Source of the DNA: F23-B02 sp045601285
GTDB taxonomy: Bacteria; Bacillota; Clostridia; Oscillospirales; Oscillospiraceae
Direction of reading: 5' to 3'
DNA length: 64,000 nucleotides
NCBI GenBank assembly: GCA_045601285.1
Contig: JAZRZJ010000049.1
Coordinates: 1-64,000, forward strand
The notes beneath the pieces were generated by a model that was not told where the DNA came from, made no database searches, and was given only the letters and a program-made list of their open reading frames with translations. The translations under genes and the position numbers were made by a program. How positions within the stretch are numbered: the first letter of the stretch is position 1; each line of letters opens with the position of its first letter. Shown here piece by piece: positions 41,156 through 50,020 of this stretch.

Positions 41156-42304
41156 TTATCCGTTTTCAGTCTGCGGCGGCTGCGGACTTTCGCTTATTTC
41201 CACGGTCTTTCCGCCGTTTTCATCTTCTTCGAAGCTTATGATGCCCTCTTCCTTTAGGTCGATGATTACCAGCAGGCCGATGGGCAGGGCAAACATACCG
41301 AGAGCACCGCCGAGCTTAAGGCCAACCCACAGGCAGACCAGAGTTACCAGTGGGTGCAGACCTACCTGCTTGCCGACGATTTTCGGCTCCGCATACTCGC
41401 GGACAACAATCACGATTGCCCACAGCACCGCAAGGCCGATACCCGTTCCGTATTTTCCCTGAATGAGCATAATGATTGCCCAGGGTGCCAGAACAAGTCC
41501 CGAGCCTACGATGGGAAGGATATCAAACACGGCAATAAGTGCCGCAATTCTGACCGGATCGCTTATGCCCACGATCAGCAGACCCAGCGCTATCTCGGCA
41601 AAGGTCATGAGCAGAATAATCATATAGGATTTCAGGTACTTCCCCACGATTGCGCCTAGTGCGCGCTTTGCCACAAGCACTATTTCCCTGAACTTCGGCG
41701 GCAGAATGTTCATCAACGTCGATGCGGCCTTGTCATAGTCAATTGCAAGGAAGAAGGACGCAATTACGCACACAACCGTTCCCAGCAGGACTCCCGGGAG
41801 CTTGCTTCCCACATCTGATGCCCAGGTCACAACCGCCACGGAAAAGTTCATAACAGTTCCGCTTACCTGCGAAACGATATCGGGCATGGCGTTATTCACT
41901 GCATTATTGATATTGGGGAAAAATCTTTCAAGCCTCATAATCAGCTTATCGCCGAGGCTCACGATAGAGGGCTGAATTGTCTCTTCAAAATAATCGGGAA
42001 GCATTCCGGCAAAGTCAACAATAACCGAGGCTATGCCCGCCACAAGAAGTGCAACCAGCGCAACCAGCACCACATAGCACAGCAGCACAAGCACCACCGA
42101 GGCAAAGCGGCGGTTAATTTTCGTGCGCTTGGCAATTTTCCTTGCCACAGGCTGCATTGGCATGGCAATCGCAAGTGCAATGAGGAACGGTGTCAGCGGT
42201 CCCAGAAGGAACTTTATGAAGACAACGGCTATGAGCACAATGGCTGCCCAGTATCCCGCTTTCAGCAGAAAGCTTCTGTACTTTTCTTCCTTTGTCACAA
42301 GCAT
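41156..42304 (-). CDS. AI-2E family transporter (YtvI-like)
   Basis: About 382 residues with seven or eight membrane segments. The family marks are an N-terminal hydrophobic pair around FLLGPLTPFLIALAIAM, a helical soluble middle (about 110-170), PIVGSGLVLAPWAI, and REYAEPKIVGKQVGLHPL near the end, the latter typical of AI-2E proteins. The sporulation protein YtvI of Bacillus belongs here, while other members export autoinducer-2 or act as Na+/H+ antiporters. The start is uncertain: an in-frame TTG at 42313, the ATG at 42304 and a GTG at 42298 all lie close to one GGAG. The terminator-ended leader upstream (42319-42435) implies ligand control. Confidence 0.85.
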   Translation of the reverse strand: MLVTKEEKYRSFLLKAGYWAAIVLIAVVFIKFLLGPLTPFLIALAIAMPMQPVARKIAKRTKINRRFASVVLVLLCYVVLVALVALLVAGIASVIVDFAGMLPDYFEETIQPSIVSLGDKLIMRLERFFPNINNAVNNAMPDIVSQVSGTVMNFSVAVVTWASDVGSKLPGVLLGTVVCVIASFFLAIDYDKAASTLMNILPPKFREIVLVAKRALGAIVGKYLKSYMIILLMTFAEIALGLLIVGISDPVRIAALIAVFDILPIVGSGLVLAPWAIIMLIQGKYGTGIGLAVLWAIVIVVREYAEPKIVGKQVGLHPLVTLVCLWVGLKLGGALGMFALPIGLLVIIDLKEEGIISFEEDENGGKTVEISESPQPPQTENG

Positions 42305-42318
42305 CAACTCCAAGAAAA

Positions 42319-42435
42319 TAAAAGACTGTTACGACGATATTTTTTGCCGTAACAGTCTTACTGATACAAATAAATGTACTCGGTTCGCCGCGCAGCTTTG
42401 CAGCGGGCCGAAGACCTTGCGGCCTGCTCTGTGAA
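42319..42435 (-). promoter_or_regulatory. Structured leader with terminator, class not identified
   Basis: A minus-strand leader of about 115 bases starts at the promoter below. A GC-rich folded part (CAGAGCAGGCCGCAAGG, CGCTGCAAAGCTGCGCGG) is followed by CCGAGTACA and an intrinsic terminator (AAGACTGTTACG / CGTAACAGTCTT, 42321-42359) before the AI-2E gene. The 3' part resembles that of the neighbouring ATPase leader (CCGAATACA, AAGACTTTTACG), but the GGGAGTAG element is missing. GAGCAGGC is vaguely like NiCo riboswitches. A regulatory RNA is likely; its class is open. Confidence 0.5.
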
Positions 42436-42437
42436 AA

Positions 42438-42466
42438 GCATAACACAGGAAAAATGTTCCCGTCAA
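42438..42466 (-). promoter_or_regulatory. Promoter of the AI-2E leader
   Basis: Minus-strand TTGACG and TTATGC with a 17-base spacer. Confidence 0.6.
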
Positions 42467-42492
42467 CGCTGTTTAACACTTTTTACAGTTTG

Positions 42493-43137
42493 TTAATCAC
42501 TTGCCTTTACAGCGGGAAGATTCCACTTGAAGACAGTCGCCATTACTCTTAGCACAAAAACCAGAAGCATGCCCGTAATTGCGGAAATTATATCTCCTGC
42601 ACCGAGCGCGAGCATTGCGTAATACACCACAGCGCCCGCAAGCGATGCCACCGCGTAAATACGCTTGCGCAGAAGCTTCGCCATGGTGCCGAGCATCATA
42701 TCGCGCAGTACGCCGCCGCCGACACCCGTCACAACTCCGAGTACCACAACAAGAAACGGATTATCCGCATTTCCGCAGGTCATTGCCATGTTCATGCCCG
42801 AAACGGTGAACACTGCAAGACCCACTGCATCGAAAACATTATTTATTGCATCTATTTTATCCATTTCCCTGCGATATTTATCGCGGCGTATGTAGGCATC
42901 AAGAAACAAGAGCAGCGCGGATACCGCCGCCACAAGCACATAGGTATAGCTTGTGAACATGACGGGCGGAGTGTTTCCAAGAAGCAGGTCGCGGATAATT
43001 CCGCCGCCCAAAGCGGTTATTACGCCCAGCAGCAGCACCCCGAACATATCAGCGCGCTTTTCAAGCGCCACCATTGCGCCGGATATGGCAAAGGCTGCCA
43101 CACCCACAAGCTCAAGGGCAAACATCATTTTTTCCAT
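42493..43137 (-). CDS. TRIC-type cation channel (UPF0126/YicG family)
   Basis: 214 residues, seven membrane helices in an internal duplication. Each half carries the family signature: ALGGGIIRDLLLG and GVGGGVLRDMMLG. Bacterial members form trimeric K+-permeable channels; glycine transport has been proposed for some. The ATG overlaps the ychF stop by one base (TAATG), so it is translated from the ychF message. Confidence 0.9.
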   Translation of the reverse strand: MEKMMFALELVGVAAFAISGAMVALEKRADMFGVLLLGVITALGGGIIRDLLLGNTPPVMFTSYTYVLVAAVSALLLFLDAYIRRDKYRREMDKIDAINNVFDAVGLAVFTVSGMNMAMTCGNADNPFLVVVLGVVTGVGGGVLRDMMLGTMAKLLRKRIYAVASLAGAVVYYAMLALGAGDIISAITGMLLVFVLRVMATVFKWNLPAVKASD

Positions 43138-44228
43138 TATACGTTGAAGCGGAAGAGGGTCACGTCGCCGTCGTGCATAACATAGTCCTTGCCTTCGCTG
43201 CGGACAAGTCCCTTTTCCTTTGCGGCTGTCATGCTTCCGCAGGTCTTAAGGTCGTCAAAGGCAACGATTTCCGCACGGATAAAGCCGCGCTCAAAGTCAG
43301 TGTGGATCTTGCCTGCCGCCTGAGGCGCTTTTGTCCCTTTTTTAATTGTCCATGCTCTGCATTCATCGGGGCCGCAGGTGAGGAAGGAAATAAGACCCAG
43401 CAGCGCATAGGAGGTCTTGATCATACGGTCAAGACCGCTTTCGCTCATGCCCAGCTCCTCAAGGAACATTTCTCTTTCATCTGGCTCAAGGGCAGCGATT
43501 TCTTCTTCAATCTTTGCGCAGATGGGCAGAACCTCGGCATTCTCCGCCGCAGCAATGCTCAGAAGCTGCTTGTAGTATCCGTTGTTTTCATAATCGGCAA
43601 TGCCCTCTTCGTCCATGTTTGCAGCATAGATGATGGGCTTTATGGTCAGCAGGTCGCTGGTGGCGATAAGCTCCATATCGTCCTCATCGCACTCATAGCT
43701 GCGCACGCTCTTGCCCTCATTGAGATGCTCCAGCAGACCCTTGAAAACCTCGGCCTCATGCAGATACTTCTTGTCGCCCTTGGCGTTCTTCATCGCCTTT
43801 TCGATGCGGCGCTCAACCATTTCCATGTCCGCCATAATAAGCTCAAGGTCGATTATCTCAACGTCACGCTTGGGGTCGGTGCTGCCCTCAACATGAATGA
43901 CATTATCGTCGTCAAAGCATCTTACAACGTGGATGATCGCATCGGTGTTGCGGATATTGGAAAGGAACTTGTTTCCCAGACCTTCGCCCTTTGACGCACC
44001 CTTTACAAGACCTGCGATGTCAACAAATTCAATGACCGCGGGGGTGTACTTCTTGGGCTCGTAGATGGAGGCAAGGAAGTCAAGACGCTCATCGGGAACG
44101 GTTACCATGCCCACATTGGGCTCGATGGTGCAGAAGGGATAGTTTGCAGACTCGGCGCCTGCGTTGGTGATTGCATTGAACAGAGTGGATTTTCCCACAT
44201 TGGGCAGACCTACTATACCTAATTTCAT
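43137..44228 (-). CDS. ychF: Ribosome-binding ATPase YchF (Obg family)
   Basis: 363-residue cytosolic P-loop ATPase associated with the ribosome and redox stress. G1 is GLPNVGKST, G3 is DIAGLVKGASKGEGLGN (the YchF form), and the G4 region has the YchF-type NMDE in place of NKxD, giving ATP preference. The C-terminal TGS domain ends in MHDGDVTLFRFNV. GAGGAG precedes the ATG. Confidence 0.97.
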   Translation of the reverse strand: MKLGIVGLPNVGKSTLFNAITNAGAESANYPFCTIEPNVGMVTVPDERLDFLASIYEPKKYTPAVIEFVDIAGLVKGASKGEGLGNKFLSNIRNTDAIIHVVRCFDDDNVIHVEGSTDPKRDVEIIDLELIMADMEMVERRIEKAMKNAKGDKKYLHEAEVFKGLLEHLNEGKSVRSYECDEDDMELIATSDLLTIKPIIYAANMDEEGIADYENNGYYKQLLSIAAAENAEVLPICAKIEEEIAALEPDEREMFLEELGMSESGLDRMIKTSYALLGLISFLTCGPDECRAWTIKKGTKAPQAAGKIHTDFERGFIRAEIVAFDDLKTCGSMTAAKEKGLVRSEGKDYVMHDGDVTLFRFNV

Positions 44229-44245
44229 ATATTTCTCCTCGTAAT

Positions 44246-44272
44246 CAAAGGCAACTCCGGGAGTTGCCTTTG
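44246..44272 (-). terminator. Hairpin between ftsH and ychF
   Basis: CAAAGGCAACTCC pairs with GGAGTTGCCTTTG in a near-continuous palindrome. It follows the ftsH stop on the minus strand but lacks a clean T-run, so some read-through into ychF is likely. Confidence 0.6.
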
Positions 44273-44276
44273 AAAA

Positions 44277-46289
44277 TCATTCTTTATCTTTGTATTCTCC
44301 TGATTTGGGAGGCTCGCTCTGAGGTGACACGGTGTCGTCCTGATTTACGGGATAATCGCTGTCATTGTCAAAACGGGCAATCTTGCGTGCGGGACGCTCG
44401 ATGGTATCGTCACGGGGTGCGGCCTTCTTAGGCTCGATAAACTCACCGGTTTCGCAGTAGTGGTGGAATACCTCGCCCTCCATGCTCTCATGCACAAGCA
44501 GATATTCCGCAACTCCGATGAGCTGTTCGCGGTGCTCTGTGAGAATCTTTTCGCAAAGCTCTGCGGCTTCATCGAAAATGCGCTTGACCTCCTCGTCGAT
44601 GATGGCAGCGGTTTCCTCGGAATAGCTCTTGGTTGTGCCGAAGTCGCGTCCGATAAAGATGCTGTGGTCCGAGCTGTCAAAGAGAATGGGGCCCAGCTTA
44701 TCGCTCATGCCGTAGCGCATGACCATGTTGCGTGCGGTACCCGATGCGTGCTGAATATCGCCGGAGGCACCGGTTGAAATATCGTCAAGGAAAAGCTTTT
44801 CGGCAATTCTGCCGCCGAGACTCATTACAACGTCCTCAAACATCTCCGCTCTGGAGGTGAAGCTTTCAAGGTCCTCCTGCGGACGGAAGAGCGTAAAGCC
44901 GCCTGCCATGCCGCGAGGAATGATGGTTATATAGTGTACGGGGTCGGTGTGTTCAAGATACTTGCCCGCAATTGCGTGTCCCGCCTCGTGATATGCGGTG
45001 AGGCGCTTTGCCTTGTCGGACATCTTCTTGCTCTTCTTTTCGGGGCCCATTTCCACCTTGAGTATTGCCTCGTCGCAGTCCTCCATGGTGATGAAGCGGT
45101 GCTTTCTTCTAACCGCAAGCAGAGCCGCCTCGTTCATGAGGTTTTCAAGGTCGGCACCCGAAAAGCCGGGAGTACCTTTTGCCAGAGAGTTCAGGTCAAC
45201 GTCCTCTGCAAGAGGCTTGCCCTTGGAGTGAACCCTGAGTATCGCCTCGCGGCCCTTGATGTCGGGAAGTCCCACATAGACCTGGCGGTCAAAACGTCCG
45301 GGACGCAGCAGCGCGTTATCCAGGATATCCGCACGGTTGGTTGCCGCCATGACAATGACGCCCTCGTTGTTGCCGAAGCCGTCCATTTCAACAAGCAGCT
45401 GGTTAAGCGTCTGCTCGCGTTCATCGTGTCCGCCGCCGAGACCGGAGCCGCGCTGACGGCCCACAGCATCGATTTCGTCGATGAATATGATTGCGGGAGC
45501 AACCTTCTTTGCCTGGTCAAACAAATCGCGGACACGGCTTGCGCCGACGCCGACATAAAGCTCAACAAAGTCAGAGCCGGAGATGGACAGGAACTGAACG
45601 CCCGCCTCACCCGCAACTGCCTTTGCAAGCAGAGTTTTACCGGTTCCCGGAGGACCTACAAGCAGAACGCCCTTTGGAATACGTGCGCCCATGGAGGTGA
45701 AGCTGCGTGGATTTTTGAGGAACTCAACAAGCTCCTGAAGCTCTGCCTTTTCCTCGTCGGCACCTGCAACATCGGCAAAGGTTTTCTTTTCCTTCTCCTC
45801 GCTGCCCAGTCGTGTACGGGCCTTGCCGAATTTTCCGACACCGCCTGCACCGCCCGATCCGTTCATCTTGTTCATCATAATATACCAGAAAAGTATGATT
45901 ATGCCGAACATGATGATATAGGGGATTATCATTGCAAACCAGTTGGTTTCGGGCTGATAAATCTCGTAATCGGTGATGATTCCCGCAGCCTTCTGCTCCT
46001 TAATGAGATCGCCCAGGTCACTGTAGAACAGAGAGAAGTTGTAAATGCTTACGGACTGTTCCTTGGTTTTGTCGCTGTCCTCCTGGCGAACCTGCATTGT
46101 AAGAACATCGCCGGAGCCGTCATATTCGAAGGATTCAACCTTTTCGTTTTCGAACAGCTCGATTACATCGGCATAGCTCAGCTCAGGGCCGTTGTCCGCC
46201 CGCGTCATTGTAAAGATTATGCAGACAACAAGCACAAGCAGCAGAACGTAAAAGCCTATATCTCTTCCTTTATTATTCTTAGGGTTCAA
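44277..46289 (-). CDS. ftsH: ATP-dependent zinc metalloprotease FtsH
   Basis: Membrane-anchored AAA+ protease that degrades misfolded membrane proteins and some regulators. 670 residues: TM1 (about 10-28), a small extracytoplasmic domain, TM2 (about 118-138), the AAA module with GPPGTGKT, Walker B IIFIDEIDAVG and the second-region-of-homology NRADILDNALLRPGRFDRQ-type sequence, then the zinc site HEAGH. The start is TTG, after AAGGATG; no ATG fits the first membrane helix. It is read just downstream of hpt, in the usual tilS-hpt-ftsH order of Firmicutes. Confidence 0.97.
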   Translation of the reverse strand: MNPKNNKGRDIGFYVLLLVLVVCIIFTMTRADNGPELSYADVIELFENEKVESFEYDGSGDVLTMQVRQEDSDKTKEQSVSIYNFSLFYSDLGDLIKEQKAAGIITDYEIYQPETNWFAMIIPYIIMFGIIILFWYIMMNKMNGSGGAGGVGKFGKARTRLGSEEKEKKTFADVAGADEEKAELQELVEFLKNPRSFTSMGARIPKGVLLVGPPGTGKTLLAKAVAGEAGVQFLSISGSDFVELYVGVGASRVRDLFDQAKKVAPAIIFIDEIDAVGRQRGSGLGGGHDEREQTLNQLLVEMDGFGNNEGVIVMAATNRADILDNALLRPGRFDRQVYVGLPDIKGREAILRVHSKGKPLAEDVDLNSLAKGTPGFSGADLENLMNEAALLAVRRKHRFITMEDCDEAILKVEMGPEKKSKKMSDKAKRLTAYHEAGHAIAGKYLEHTDPVHYITIIPRGMAGGFTLFRPQEDLESFTSRAEMFEDVVMSLGGRIAEKLFLDDISTGASGDIQHASGTARNMVMRYGMSDKLGPILFDSSDHSIFIGRDFGTTKSYSEETAAIIDEEVKRIFDEAAELCEKILTEHREQLIGVAEYLLVHESMEGEVFHHYCETGEFIEPKKAAPRDDTIERPARKIARFDNDSDYPVNQDDTVSPQSEPPKSGEYKDKE

Positions 46290-46305
46290 AAAATCACATC
46301 CTTAA

Positions 46306-46851
46306 TTAGTCCATGTATATTTCGGGCTTGAGGACACCGATATAGGGCAGATTACGATAGAACTCGTTGTAATCAAGACCGTAGCCGACGACAAATGCGT
46401 CGGGCACCTCAAAGCATGAATATCTTGCATAAACGGGGGCCTCGCGGCGTGAGGGCTTATCCATAAGAGCTGCAATGGTAATGGAAGCAGGCATTCTTGC
46501 GGAAAGATACTGGGTGAGGTAGTTGAGGGTTCTGCCCGTGTCGAGAATGTCCTCAATCATGATGATGTGGCGGCCCTCAATGCTTTCGTTCAGGTCCTTC
46601 TGAATCTGAACGGCACCCGTTGAGGTCGTGCCGGAGTAAGACTTGACCGCCATGAAGTCCACAGAGCAGGGAATGCTGACGCTGCGCATGAGGTCTGCCA
46701 TGAACACCCAGCAGCCCTTGAGCACACCGATGAAAATCGGGTCCTTGCCCTCAAAATCCCTTGAGATTTCGGCGCCAAGCTCGGCGACCTTGTTTCTTAT
46801 CTCGTCTTCCGTAAAGAATACTCTTTCTATATCTTCATTGATTTTTGCCAT
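46306..46851 (-). CDS. hpt: Hypoxanthine phosphoribosyltransferase
   Basis: Purine salvage enzyme making IMP and GMP from free bases and PRPP. 181 residues from MAKINEDIERV, the usual length. The PRPP loop is IMIEDILDTGRTL, and VGYGLDYNEFYRNLPYIG is the conserved C-terminal signature. The start lies 17 bases inside the end of tilS, in another frame; its ribosome site (GGGGGAC) is weak, so translation probably relies on coupling. An in-frame start 21 bases upstream is less likely. Confidence 0.94.
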   Translation of the reverse strand: MAKINEDIERVFFTEDEIRNKVAELGAEISRDFEGKDPIFIGVLKGCWVFMADLMRSVSIPCSVDFMAVKSYSGTTSTGAVQIQKDLNESIEGRHIIMIEDILDTGRTLNYLTQYLSARMPASITIAALMDKPSRREAPVYARYSCFEVPDAFVVGYGLDYNEFYRNLPYIGVLKPEIYMD

Positions 46852-48187
46852 AATTGTCCCCCGTACAATCATTTTTTATTATTTCCACTCTCAAAACCGT
46901 GTCACCGCATTTTGCCTCGCACCGCTCGGCAACGCCGAAGCCGTACACCGCGATGACACCCTCGCCGTCTCGAAAGACGGGAGTTTTATTCCGCACATTC
47001 TGCGGCAGCTTTTTCTCCGAAAAAAGCTCTTTAAGACTTTTTGTGCAGTCACGGTAGGATAGCCTTATTTTGTCCCCGTCGCAGCGGGAGGTAAGGGCTA
47101 TCTTACCATAAATTCCGCTGTATTTAAAGTCAAATTTGTTAATAGATTTAAATACTTCGGTGCAGCCTTCAATCAGCCGCGTTTTCACGGTTTCATTCCG
47201 TTCGGGAATAAAAACCTCGCCGTTTACTGCCAGCTCATAGCAGCCCAGCTTTTCATTTTCAGCTCCGAAATACAGCCTGCCGCTGTCACGGCTGACACGC
47301 ATACCGGGAACATCGGCGTAAGCAAGGCCTTCGCCCTCAAGAAGCTTCAGCAGGGCATCGCAATGGCGTGCCGCAAGCGAGCCCCTGCACACCGTGCGGA
47401 GCACTCTGACTGCAACGGGCTTCGGAAGCTCCTTCAGCGCACAAGCTGCAATTGAGTTTTCTCTCATGTTCTCTGCGATAAACTTTTCCGCCATACCGCA
47501 CAGCAGGGTCTCATCATCACGAAGTCCCAGGGACGTGCGCAGGACGGCATCTGAAAACGAAGGATTTATCGCCTTCAGAACAGGCATAACTCTGTGCCTG
47601 ATAAGGTTTCTTGTATAGTCATCGGAGGCATTGCTGCTGTCCTCCACATGAGGAATATTCTTCTCCTCAAGGTAGGCTTCAATTTCCTCCCTTGTGTTCA
47701 TAAGCAGCGGTCTGACAATGTTTCCCCGAATCACAGGAATGCCCGAAAGGCCTTTTGCACCACTGCCTCTTGTGAGGTTCAGCAGAACGGTTTCCGCATT
47801 GTCATCGGCATTGTGCGCCGTGGCAATCACATTGCAGGAAAGCTTTTCAGCAGCTTCACTGAGGAAGGCATAGCGCATTTCTCTTGCGGTTTCCTCAAGG
47901 CTTCTGCGTGATTTCTCCGCCTCAGCCGAAACATCTCCGCTTCCGCAGAGAAACGGGATATTTCTCTGTGCGCACTGCTCCCCGGCAAAGCGTGCATCGC
48001 GCTCGGATTCCTCGCCGCGCAGACGGTGATTGAAATGCGCCGCGCACACGGTGATGCCGAGCTTTTCCGAGTTTTCCCAAAGGCTGCTCAGAAGGCACAT
48101 GGAATCGGCACCGCCCGAAAGAGCCACAAGCACTCTGTCGCCCGCGGAAAGCATATCAAATTTTCCGATTCCCTCAGTTGTAGTCAT
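46835..48187 (-). CDS. tilS: tRNA(Ile)-lysidine synthase
   Basis: Modifies the CAU anticodon of tRNA-Ile2 with lysine, so that AUA is read as isoleucine. The PP-loop ATP-binding motif is VALSGGADSM near residue 25; ATAHNADDNAETVLLNL and the TilS C-terminal domain (about 350-440) follow. About 450 residues from the ATG at 48187, which leaves the normal short N-terminal lead-in and overlaps the end of dnaB by 14 bases. A start at 48154 or a longer one at 48247 are the alternatives. Confidence 0.93.
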   Translation of the reverse strand: MTTTEGIGKFDMLSAGDRVLVALSGGADSMCLLSSLWENSEKLGITVCAAHFNHRLRGEESERDARFAGEQCAQRNIPFLCGSGDVSAEAEKSRRSLEETAREMRYAFLSEAAEKLSCNVIATAHNADDNAETVLLNLTRGSGAKGLSGIPVIRGNIVRPLLMNTREEIEAYLEEKNIPHVEDSSNASDDYTRNLIRHRVMPVLKAINPSFSDAVLRTSLGLRDDETLLCGMAEKFIAENMRENSIAACALKELPKPVAVRVLRTVCRGSLAARHCDALLKLLEGEGLAYADVPGMRVSRDSGRLYFGAENEKLGCYELAVNGEVFIPERNETVKTRLIEGCTEVFKSINKFDFKYSGIYGKIALTSRCDGDKIRLSYRDCTKSLKELFSEKKLPQNVRNKTPVFRDGEGVIAVYGFGVAERCEAKCGDTVLRVEIIKNDCTGDNYGKNQ

Positions 48188-49526
48188 TTTCGTTGGCACC
48201 GGTGTAGTTTGCAAAGGTTGTGAACTCGGGCAGCCAGCGCAGGTCAACGGTGCCCGTTCTGCCCTTTCTGTTTTTCAGTATAATGGCCTCGGCGTGAGTC
48301 TGGTCGCTCTCCTCGGGCTTATAGTAGGCTTCACGGTAAAGGCCGATGACAACGTCGGCGTCCTGCTCGATTGCGCCTGATTCACGCAGGTCGGAAAGCT
48401 GGGGACGCTTGTTTGGTCGGCTCTCATTGGCACGGCTGAGCTGGCTCAGGCAGATTACGGGAACGTCAAGCTCCTTTGCCATGATTTTCATCATACGGCT
48501 GATGTCGGAAACCACCTGCTGACGATTTTCGCCCGAGTAGCTGCGGGAATCTCCCCCCGCAGATTGCATTAGCTGAAGGTAGTCGATAACCACAAGTCCC
48601 AGATTGCCGATTCTGCGGCACTGGGCATTCATATCGGAAACGGATAGCATGGGGTTATCGTCAATGCGCATATCCGTAACGGACAGCTCCTGCGCAGCGT
48701 CTATAATAAGACTCCACTCGTCCTTTGTGAGCTTGCCCGTAAGCATATTCTGGGAGGACACTCTTGCCTCGCCTGCGATTACGCGGCTTACAAGCTGCTC
48801 ACGGCTCATTTCCAGAGAGAACACCGCAACCGTCTTGTCTGTGTTTTTTGCAACGTGTGCGGCAATGTTCAGGGCAATACTGGTCTTGCCCATGCCGGGA
48901 CGCGCCGCAACAAGAATAAGCTCGCCCTTATTAAGACCCAGAATGGTACGGTCAAGGTCATCAAGTCCCGTGGAAAGTCCCGGAATCTTCTGGCCCGATT
49001 CCGCTGCCTTGTTCATGTTGTCGCAGACATTCTGCACAACGGTGGCAACGGGAACAAGTCCGCCCACATTTCTGCCCTGACGCAGCGCGTAAATCTTGCG
49101 CTCTGCGGCCTCGAGAACGGTTTCCGCATCGCCGCTTCCCTCATAAACCAGCTTGCTGATTTCGTCGGCAGCGGTGCCGAGATTGCGCAGGAGCGCTCTG
49201 TCGCGGACGATTGCCGCGTACTCCAGCACGTTTGCCGCAGTGGGCGTAACACGCATGAGCTCCGCAATGTACTCGGGGCTGTTGTCGCGGTAAACACCGC
49301 GCACCTTCATCTGATCCAGCACGGTTACGGGGTCGATGGTCTGGCCGTAGGAGAACATGGAATAAATGGTATCAAATATATCCTTGTTCTGCGGAGTATA
49401 AAATTCCGTACCCTTGACTTTTTCTATTACGTCGGGAATGCAGCGTATGTCAATGAGCATGGCTCCGATAACCGCCTGCTCGGCGCTTGCGGAGTTCGGT
49501 ACCTGTTTTCCTAACAGTTCTTCCAT
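48174..49526 (-). CDS. dnaB: Replicative DNA helicase DnaB
   Basis: Hexameric 5'-3' helicase at the replication fork (called DnaC in Bacillus). 450 residues: N-terminal helical domain (PNSASAEQAVIGAMLID), linker, then the RecA-like core with ARPGMGKTSIALNIA as Walker A, VFSLEMSREQLVSR, VIDYLQLM as Walker B and SQLSRANESR. No intein is present. GGTGA precedes the ATG. It follows rplI by 23 bases in the conserved gdpP-rplI-dnaB order and overlaps tilS downstream. Confidence 0.97.
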   Translation of the reverse strand: MEELLGKQVPNSASAEQAVIGAMLIDIRCIPDVIEKVKGTEFYTPQNKDIFDTIYSMFSYGQTIDPVTVLDQMKVRGVYRDNSPEYIAELMRVTPTAANVLEYAAIVRDRALLRNLGTAADEISKLVYEGSGDAETVLEAAERKIYALRQGRNVGGLVPVATVVQNVCDNMNKAAESGQKIPGLSTGLDDLDRTILGLNKGELILVAARPGMGKTSIALNIAAHVAKNTDKTVAVFSLEMSREQLVSRVIAGEARVSSQNMLTGKLTKDEWSLIIDAAQELSVTDMRIDDNPMLSVSDMNAQCRRIGNLGLVVIDYLQLMQSAGGDSRSYSGENRQQVVSDISRMMKIMAKELDVPVICLSQLSRANESRPNKRPQLSDLRESGAIEQDADVVIGLYREAYYKPEESDQTHAEAIILKNRKGRTGTVDLRWLPEFTTFANYTGANENDYN

Positions 49527-49549
49527 GTTAAATCACCAAATACTAAAAA

Positions 49550-49996
49550 TTATCCCTCGATTACCTGAAGGTGAACGGTTCCGGAAATTTCATAGCCGAG
49601 CTTGGCCTTGACCTCATAAGCACCAAAGGTCTTGATGGGCTCTGCCTGAACGATTTTGTTCTTTTCAATCTCAATGCCGTGCTGCTCCTTGAGAGCCTCG
49701 GAAATTTCCTGAGAGGTGACGGCACCAAAGAGCTTGCCGCCGCTGCCCGCTTTGGCGCGGATTATTACTATTACTGCGCCAAGCTTCCTGGAATTTTCAA
49801 GAGCAAGCTCCTTTTCCCGTGCGATCTGTGCGGCCTTGGCTTTTTCCTTAAGCTTCATTGCGTTTATGTTGTCGGCAGTTGCTTCACTTGCAAGCTTGCG
49901 GGGAAGGAGGTAGTTGCGTGCATAGCCGTCGGAGACCTCTTTCATTTCACCCTTTTTGCCCTGTCCTTTTACGTCAACACTGAATATAACTTTCAT
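49550..49996 (-). CDS. rplI: 50S ribosomal protein L9
   Basis: 148-residue protein at the base of the L1 stalk. The N-terminal domain (GKKGEMKEVSDGYARNYLLP) is diagnostic, followed by the long connecting helix and the C-terminal RNA-binding domain. AAAGGA precedes the ATG. Middle gene of gdpP-rplI-dnaB. Confidence 0.97.
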   Translation of the reverse strand: MKVIFSVDVKGQGKKGEMKEVSDGYARNYLLPRKLASEATADNINAMKLKEKAKAAQIAREKELALENSRKLGAVIVIIRAKAGSGGKLFGAVTSQEISEALKEQHGIEIEKNKIVQAEPIKTFGAYEVKAKLGYEISGTVHLQVIEG

Positions 49997-50020
49997 TGTA
50001 TTTTTTCCTTTCTCTGATTA

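Noticed and set aside
44934..46331. A 465-codon plus-strand open frame
   Set aside because: Antisense to ftsH, with no family features.
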